Below are positions 42,771 to 46,758 of a stretch of DNA of 46,758 bases, piece by piece. The translations under genes were made by a program, and so were the position numbers. The DNA is from a bacterium (GTDB taxonomy: Bacteria > Bacteroidota > Bacteroidia > NS11-12g > UBA9320). Position 1 is the stretch's first letter, and each line of letters begins with the position of its first letter. Location: positions 1 through 46,758 of the forward strand of contig JAAEYY010000002.1 in assembly GCA_018223105.1 (NCBI GenBank), in the 5' to 3' direction. The notes under the pieces are model-generated. The model made no database searches. It was not told where the DNA came from and saw nothing but the letters and a program-made list of their open reading frames with translations.

Positions 42771-43763
42771 ATGAAACAGAGAAGACTACTACTAGCAACA
42801 TTATTTGTATTTTCAATTTTTGCTTCTGTTCAAGCAGCAAATTACACTATTGATTCAGCAAACACCATTGCAGCAAATGATAATCCATCATTCGGCCTAA
42901 GCAATGGCGACTCTTTGATAATTCACGGCGTGTTCGTTATGAATACTAATTATTCTGCACTACAAAACACGAGAGTTGCATTGATTCTTGACGGTCCTCA
43001 GGCTAGAATTCACTGGACCGGTAATTATGCTTTGAGATTGGGTACTGGAAGTTCAATGACATTTTATAATGGATCTGATCTTACCGTGAGTGGTCCTTGT
43101 AATAATAATAAGTCTATTTATTTCGGTTCTGTTGAAGTAGCCGCCTGTGTAGGTGGTAACAATGGTGTACTAAACTTTGACGAAATAGTATATGCCGGTG
43201 GAATTGATTCAACAGGATCTGTTCTTCCCGTGCATTGGTTAAGCTCTGAGGCTCAATCAATTGGTATGTTTGATGTTGAAGTAAAATGGTCTACCGCAAT
43301 GGAAGAAAACAATAGCCACTTTAATATAGAATATTCAATAGATGGTATCAACTGGAACCTTGCTGGTGCAGTCAACTCAAAAGCTCTAAGTGGAAACAGT
43401 AATTCAATATTGGACTACTCATACACATTTAATGTGCTGGAGAGAGTATCATATATCTACGTCAGAGTAGTTCAGGTTGATTTTAACGGTGATAATAGTT
43501 CAACTGATGTTATGCCGGTAAAATTTAAAGAAGCAGACGGTTTTGTCGTAAAGACCCTCGGCAATAATGCCATACAGATAGAAAATATTAATTCAAATGA
43601 ATATGCAGAAGTAACCCTTAATGTTTATGATCTAAACGGAAAGTTAATTACTGCAAAAGACTTTTCGGACACGCTTTACCTAAAGCTGGATCAAAATGGA
43701 GTATACATTCTAGAATGGGTTACTCCACAGCAAATTCTAATAAAGAAACATTTAGTACGCTAG
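42771..43763 (+). CDS. Secreted protein with Fn3-like domain and T9SS type A-like C-terminus
   Basis: A 330-residue exported protein. The signal peptide has basic residues at the start, a hydrophobic core and an Ala-X-Ala-like site near residue 22 (SVQA). The middle (about 25-145) is an unrecognised domain rich in Asn, Ser and Gly. It is followed by a segment often seen before T9SS tails, LPVHWLSSEA and WSTAMEENNSHFNIEYSIDG (about 155-195). The last 65 residues (LNVYDLNGKLI, GVYILEW, ending KKHLVR) form a type A-like sorting domain. It is likely cell-surface attached or released by the type IX system. The gene is monocistronic, with a terminator just after it. Confidence 0.85.
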   Translation: MKQRRLLLATLFVFSIFASVQAANYTIDSANTIAANDNPSFGLSNGDSLIIHGVFVMNTNYSALQNTRVALILDGPQARIHWTGNYALRLGTGSSMTFYNGSDLTVSGPCNNNKSIYFGSVEVAACVGGNNGVLNFDEIVYAGGIDSTGSVLPVHWLSSEAQSIGMFDVEVKWSTAMEENNSHFNIEYSIDGINWNLAGAVNSKALSGNSNSILDYSYTFNVLERVSYIYVRVVQVDFNGDNSSTDVMPVKFKEADGFVVKTLGNNAIQIENINSNEYAEVTLNVYDLNGKLITAKDFSDTLYLKLDQNGVYILEWVTPQQILIKKHLVR

Positions 43764-43784
43764 TAAACAGTTAAGTCAAGTAAG

Positions 43785-43814
43785 AAGCCCGGACATTTTC
43801 GTCCGGGCTTTTTT
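43785..43814 (+). terminator. Rho-independent terminator
   Basis: A perfect 10-bp stem (AAGCCCGGAC at 43785-43794, GTCCGGGCTT at 43801-43810) with a 6-base loop ATTTTC, followed by a T-run. It lies 21 bases after the T9SS cargo gene and 3 bases before the converging rnhA stop. The plus-strand T-run is clear. On the minus strand the run is short, so termination of rnhA is less certain. Confidence 0.9.
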
Positions 43815-43816
43815 AT

Positions 43817-44296
43817 TTATAAAAGCGTATTACTCTTGGTTTCAAAACCGACATCCTCAGGAAGATCTTTACCTTTAGCTGCTGCCTTTGCGAGCTTATC
43901 ACAACGTTCATTCTCCGGTACACCTGAATGCCCTTTAACCCATTCAAACTTTAAATTATATTTAGGATATATCATTAAGAATTTTCTCCATAAATCGGGA
44001 TTGGCTTTTTCTTTAAATCCGGTCTTCACCCATTTAAATACCCAGCCTTTTTCTATAGCATCTCGCACATATTTCGAATCGGTATATATAATGATTTCCT
44101 TGTCTTCAGCCTGAGCATTTAAGGCTTTCATAGCCTCAATCACGGCTAAAAGTTCCATTCTGTTATTCGTGGTTTTTTTAAAACCTCCGCTGAGTTCTTT
44201 TACCAGGTTTTTATACTTCATGACTACAGCATAACCGCCCGGGCCGGGATTTCCTAGCGAACTACCGTCAGTATAAATGTAAATTGAATCAGCCAA
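43817..44296 (-). CDS. rnhA: Ribonuclease HI
   Basis: A 159-residue RNase HI, cutting the RNA strand of RNA-DNA hybrids. All catalytic residues are in place: Asp10 (YTDGSSLGNPGPGG), Glu48 (NNRMELLAV), Asp73 (YTDSKYV), His123 in VKGHSG and Asp133 in NERCDKLA. The length and the basic loop (KGWVFKWVKTGFKEKANPDLW) match the E. coli type. It is the last gene of the exbB-exbD-tonB-folC-rnhA run, overlapping folC by 8 bases. It is a housekeeping gene, not related to the polysaccharide locus. Confidence 0.96.
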   Translation of the reverse strand: MADSIYIYTDGSSLGNPGPGGYAVVMKYKNLVKELSGGFKKTTNNRMELLAVIEAMKALNAQAEDKEIIIYTDSKYVRDAIEKGWVFKWVKTGFKEKANPDLWRKFLMIYPKYNLKFEWVKGHSGVPENERCDKLAKAAAKGKDLPEDVGFETKSNTLL

Positions 44297-45548
44297 TAGA
44301 TTTAGGCTTCAAAGTTAGAAAATCTGCTACGATAAAATTACTTCCGCCAATAAAGAAAACGCTATCGTTTGAGGATTTCTTCGCTGCCTTTTCGGCTGCG
44401 TTGATGGCCTCTTTTATATTTTTACAAGCCTTAGCTTTTATTCCTGCTTCGGCAAATAGCCCTGCGGCTTCTTTTGCTTCCATGCCTCGAGGTATGTCAG
44501 GTTTTGCCAAAAAATACTGAGCATCCTTAGGCAGAATAGGAAGTATTTCCAGCAATTTCTTCTCCTTCACAAAACCCATAATCATCAGCTTTATACCCTC
44601 TATTCGATCTAACTCTTCCATTGCTAGAGCCAATCCTTCCGGGTTATGAGCCACATCCAGAATAACCAATGGTTTCTTCTGATAAATCTGCCATCTTCCT
44701 TGCAAACCGCTTAATTCAACCACAGACTTTAATGCTTTTAAATTATGATCATCGTAGGTAGGTAAAATATGCTGTAAAGCATCCACAGCTACTAAAGCTG
44801 TTTTTATGTTCAGTTGCTGATAGTTACCCAGTAAATCAGTTTCAACCAAACCCTCCTTTGTAAATCGGTGAGGAATGCGAATAGCATTATAATATAGACT
44901 TTGCCGCGTATGCGCTACATTTTGAATGACTTGTTCCGCTTCTTCAGGAATAAGTCCGGTTATTACCGAAACCGAATTTTTAATAATTCCCGCTTTTTCA
45001 AAGGCGATCTCCTCAATTTCTTCACCCAGCATCTCTGTATGATCTCTTGATATGCTGGTAATTACGGAAAGTTCTGGGATTATGACATTCGTAGAATCTA
45101 ATCTTCCTCCTAGTCCTGTTTCAATAATGGCAATATCTACTTCCTCCTTGGCAAAATAATCATAGGCCATGGCCACCGTCATTTCAAAGAAGGAAGGTTG
45201 AATACGCTCAATATCCGATTTTAATTTCTTAACGAATTGAACCACATCTCGCTTTGAAATCATTTTACCATCGATCTTAATTCGCTCTCTAAAATCTACG
45301 AGGTGAGGGGAGGTGTATAAACCTGTCTTATATCCATTCTTTCTATAAATGGCGCCTAGAATATGGGCAGTAGATCCTTTTCCGTTAGTGCCGGCAATGT
45401 GAATACTCTTGAACTTCAGTTGTGGGTCATCTAAAGCATGACATAAAGCAAAAGTATTCTTGAGGTCTTTTTTAAAGGCCACAGCACCTTGCCTCTGATA
45501 CATCGGCAATTGAGAGTACAGGAAATCTAATGTTTGCTGAAAGGTCAA
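44289..45548 (-). CDS. folC: Bifunctional folylpolyglutamate synthase / dihydrofolate synthase
   Basis: A 419-residue Mur-ligase-type enzyme that adds glutamate to folates. The P-loop is IAGTNGKGST (51-60). It also has YTSPHLVDFRERI, ETGLGGRLDSTN and SRDHTEMLG, and the C-terminal DVAHNPEG motif of folate-binding Mur-fold ligases. The ATG at 45548 directly abuts the upstream TonB-like stop, in keeping with the operon order seen in Flavobacteriales. No unusual features were seen. Confidence 0.95.
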   Translation of the reverse strand: MTFQQTLDFLYSQLPMYQRQGAVAFKKDLKNTFALCHALDDPQLKFKSIHIAGTNGKGSTAHILGAIYRKNGYKTGLYTSPHLVDFRERIKIDGKMISKRDVVQFVKKLKSDIERIQPSFFEMTVAMAYDYFAKEEVDIAIIETGLGGRLDSTNVIIPELSVITSISRDHTEMLGEEIEEIAFEKAGIIKNSVSVITGLIPEEAEQVIQNVAHTRQSLYYNAIRIPHRFTKEGLVETDLLGNYQQLNIKTALVAVDALQHILPTYDDHNLKALKSVVELSGLQGRWQIYQKKPLVILDVAHNPEGLALAMEELDRIEGIKLMIMGFVKEKKLLEILPILPKDAQYFLAKPDIPRGMEAKEAAGLFAEAGIKAKACKNIKEAINAAEKAAKKSSNDSVFFIGGSNFIVADFLTLKPKSIG

Positions 45549-46337
45549 TTAACTCGGTTTGTACGTAAAGTATATCGTACCGCAATTTACACTAGAAACA
45601 TCAGAACTTGAAGCAGTCCTTTTAAACTTGAATTTTTTCGCGGCGTCTTCAGATAACTTTCTTAAGTAGGAACTTGTGTTTGTAGTTCCTCTTTGACCTC
45701 CTTTAGTAGAGATGACATTACCATTTCGGTCTACACAAACTTCAACCACAACAGTTCCAAATTCTTGTTCACGGTTTACCGGTGTATAGTCACTTACAAC
45801 CCCAAAACCATCAACACCACCTTTCCAGCCGGGACCTTCTTTACCTATACCTTGTCCGCCGGGAACTCCAGTTGTATTATCTCCGTCTCCATCCGGGTCA
45901 CCTTGGGTTCCGGGTTCAGGGCCATCACCTGTTCCGCCACTCGGGTTTCCTGAAAATATATCTCTTGAATTAGGCCTTCTTGGAGGATCAGGATTTGGAT
46001 TGTCGTTTGTATTGTCGGAAGTCTGGCTTGGTTGAGTTGGACGTGTAGTTGGAGTAGAGGGAGTTTCCTGAACAGTTGGTGCATCCGGCTCATCCGAAGT
46101 AATCTGACTACTTTCTTCTTCAGCCTGGCTCGAACTTGTTTCTTCAGACGTTGGAGGTGTATTATCAGGCCCGCCTTGATTAGGACTACCTAACTGAATA
46201 GCTACCGCACCATCGAGTGGATCGCTGGGTTCTATATTACAGGCTTTACCAAACAACAATAGCAAAAAGAATAACAATGCATGAAATGCTACTGTACCAA
46301 ATAATCCTGCTTGATCTGCTGTTCTTGTTAAATCCAT
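45549..46337 (-). CDS. tonB: TonB-like energy transducer protein
   Basis: A 262-residue envelope protein. One N-terminal membrane helix (about 12-30) is followed by a Ser/Thr/Pro/Gln-rich and then Gly-rich low-complexity linker (about 35-175) that would span the periplasm. The C-terminal domain (VVVEVCVDRNGNVISTKGG to the end) has the fold signature of the TonB/TolA C-terminal region. It comes 4 bases after exbD, so it likely works with ExbB/ExbD to transmit proton-motive force to outer-membrane receptors. Two C-terminal Cys residues are present and might form a disulfide. TolA is a possible alternative name. Confidence 0.85.
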   Translation of the reverse strand: MDLTRTADQAGLFGTVAFHALLFFLLLLFGKACNIEPSDPLDGAVAIQLGSPNQGGPDNTPPTSEETSSSQAEEESSQITSDEPDAPTVQETPSTPTTRPTQPSQTSDNTNDNPNPDPPRRPNSRDIFSGNPSGGTGDGPEPGTQGDPDGDGDNTTGVPGGQGIGKEGPGWKGGVDGFGVVSDYTPVNREQEFGTVVVEVCVDRNGNVISTKGGQRGTTNTSSYLRKLSEDAAKKFKFKRTASSSDVSSVNCGTIYFTYKPS

Positions 46338-46341
46338 ATCT

Positions 46342-46734
46342 TTAGTCTTTAGCCAGTGCTAAAACTACTTTGGCATCCATATCGTCTGCCATTTTCACAA
46401 GTTTCATAACCTCATCGTATTCAACGGTTTTATCACCATAAATACTCACTGTTGCACCGGGTTTACTACTTAATGCGCTTCTAAGGGCAGAAGGTAAACG
46501 ATCGTAGCTAACTATATTCTCATTTACTGCATATTGTAAGTTAGCATCAACTGTTACATTGATTACTTCGTTTACAACTTTAGTAGGAGCTCCTTTAGGG
46601 AGAATTACCTTTAATGCAGGGTCTTTTACTACTGAACTTATGATGATGAAAAAGATCAGCAATAAGAATATTATATCCGTCATACTCGACGAACTGAAAT
46701 CTGCATTTACTTTTCCTCTGGGTCTTAAGTTCAT
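46342..46734 (-). CDS. exbD: ExbD/TolR family biopolymer transport protein
   Basis: A 130-residue inner-membrane protein with one helix (about 17-36). The critical Asp is at residue 20 in SMTDIIFLLLIFF. The periplasmic domain follows, with ILPKGAPTKV and the VDANLQYAVNE strand region. It forms the proton channel with ExbB, energising TonB. It shares an ATGA overlap with a preceding gene that is cut by the window edge. Confidence 0.93.
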   Translation of the reverse strand: MNLRPRGKVNADFSSSSMTDIIFLLLIFFIIISSVVKDPALKVILPKGAPTKVVNEVINVTVDANLQYAVNENIVSYDRLPSALRSALSSKPGATVSIYGDKTVEYDEVMKLVKMADDMDAKVVLALAKD

Positions 46735-46758
46735 GATGGTTCGTGTAAAATATCTAAA
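46731..46758 (-). CDS. exbB: Truncated 3' end of probable ExbB/MotA/TolQ-family gene
   Basis: Only the last eight codons are present on the minus strand. They read LDILHEPS followed by TGA, which overlaps the exbD ATG as ATGA. ExbB is the expected upstream partner of ExbD, and short C-termini of this kind (a Leu-rich LLHEP-like tail) fit. The identification rests mainly on gene order. Confidence 0.5.

Noticed and set aside
43836..44114. 92-residue open frame antisense to rnhA
   Set aside because: It lies wholly over conserved RNase H catalytic codons on the other strand.

Overview
The window looks like chromosome of a low-GC marine-type Bacteroidota, most likely Flavobacteriales (possibly Cryomorphaceae/Schleiferiaceae-like). 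The evidence is: T9SS-sorted secreted proteins (one PKD-rich with a type B, gliding-associated C-terminus; one with a type A-like C-terminus); TAnnTTTG-type -7 promoter elements; few Shine-Dalgarno sequences; a Bacteroidota-style Wzc/Wza pair with a PHP-type phosphatase; and an exbD-tonB-folC-rnhA block. The genus cannot be named from the sequence alone.

Region 1 (1-31792, all + strand) is one very long, tightly packed exopolysaccharide or capsule operon of 29 genes, the first cut by the window edge. Most junctions overlap or abut, and many use TTG or GTG starts inside the previous stop codon. It encodes two tandem ABC exporters (candidate lipid-linked oligosaccharide flippases); three unrelated sulfotransferases; a VioA-like aminotransferase with a WbqC-family partner; twelve glycosyltransferases (two GT2, one exostosin/GT47-like, nine GT4-like); a WecA/WbpL-type initiating sugar-phosphate transferase; a Wzy/ligase-type polymerase; two asparagine-synthetase-like amidotransferases; a zinc-ribbon methyltransferase; a CapK/PaaK-like adenylating enzyme; and sugar-nucleotide enzymes (CDP-paratose-2-epimerase-like, WbpV/WbpK-like SDR, WbpB-like Gfo/Idh/MocA oxidoreductase, GDP-mannose-3,5-epimerase-like). 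The inferred product is a large-repeat, sulfated, probably amidated and methylated acidic polysaccharide that may contain L-galactose and amino sugars. This is the most interesting part of the window.

Region 2 (31822-35988) is the export and control module. A bacterial tyrosine kinase/co-polymerase (wzc, with a striking Tyr-Gly tail) and the outer-membrane lipoprotein (wza) run on the minus strand. They diverge from a CpsB/YwqE-type PHP phosphatase that presumably dephosphorylates the kinase. The space between them carries outward promoters in both directions.

Region 3 (36035-43816) holds a monofunctional proline dehydrogenase, a convergent 1765-residue PKD/Fn3-like secreted protein, and a divergent 330-residue T9SS cargo protein ending in a strong terminator. 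The 270-bp gap between the last two contains a long inverted repeat and a cluster of AGAC/GTCT half-sites.

Region 4 (43817-46758, minus strand) is housekeeping: exbB (last codons only), exbD, tonB, folC and rnhA in a close-packed operon.

I saw no rRNA, tRNA, CRISPR array, IS element or prophage.
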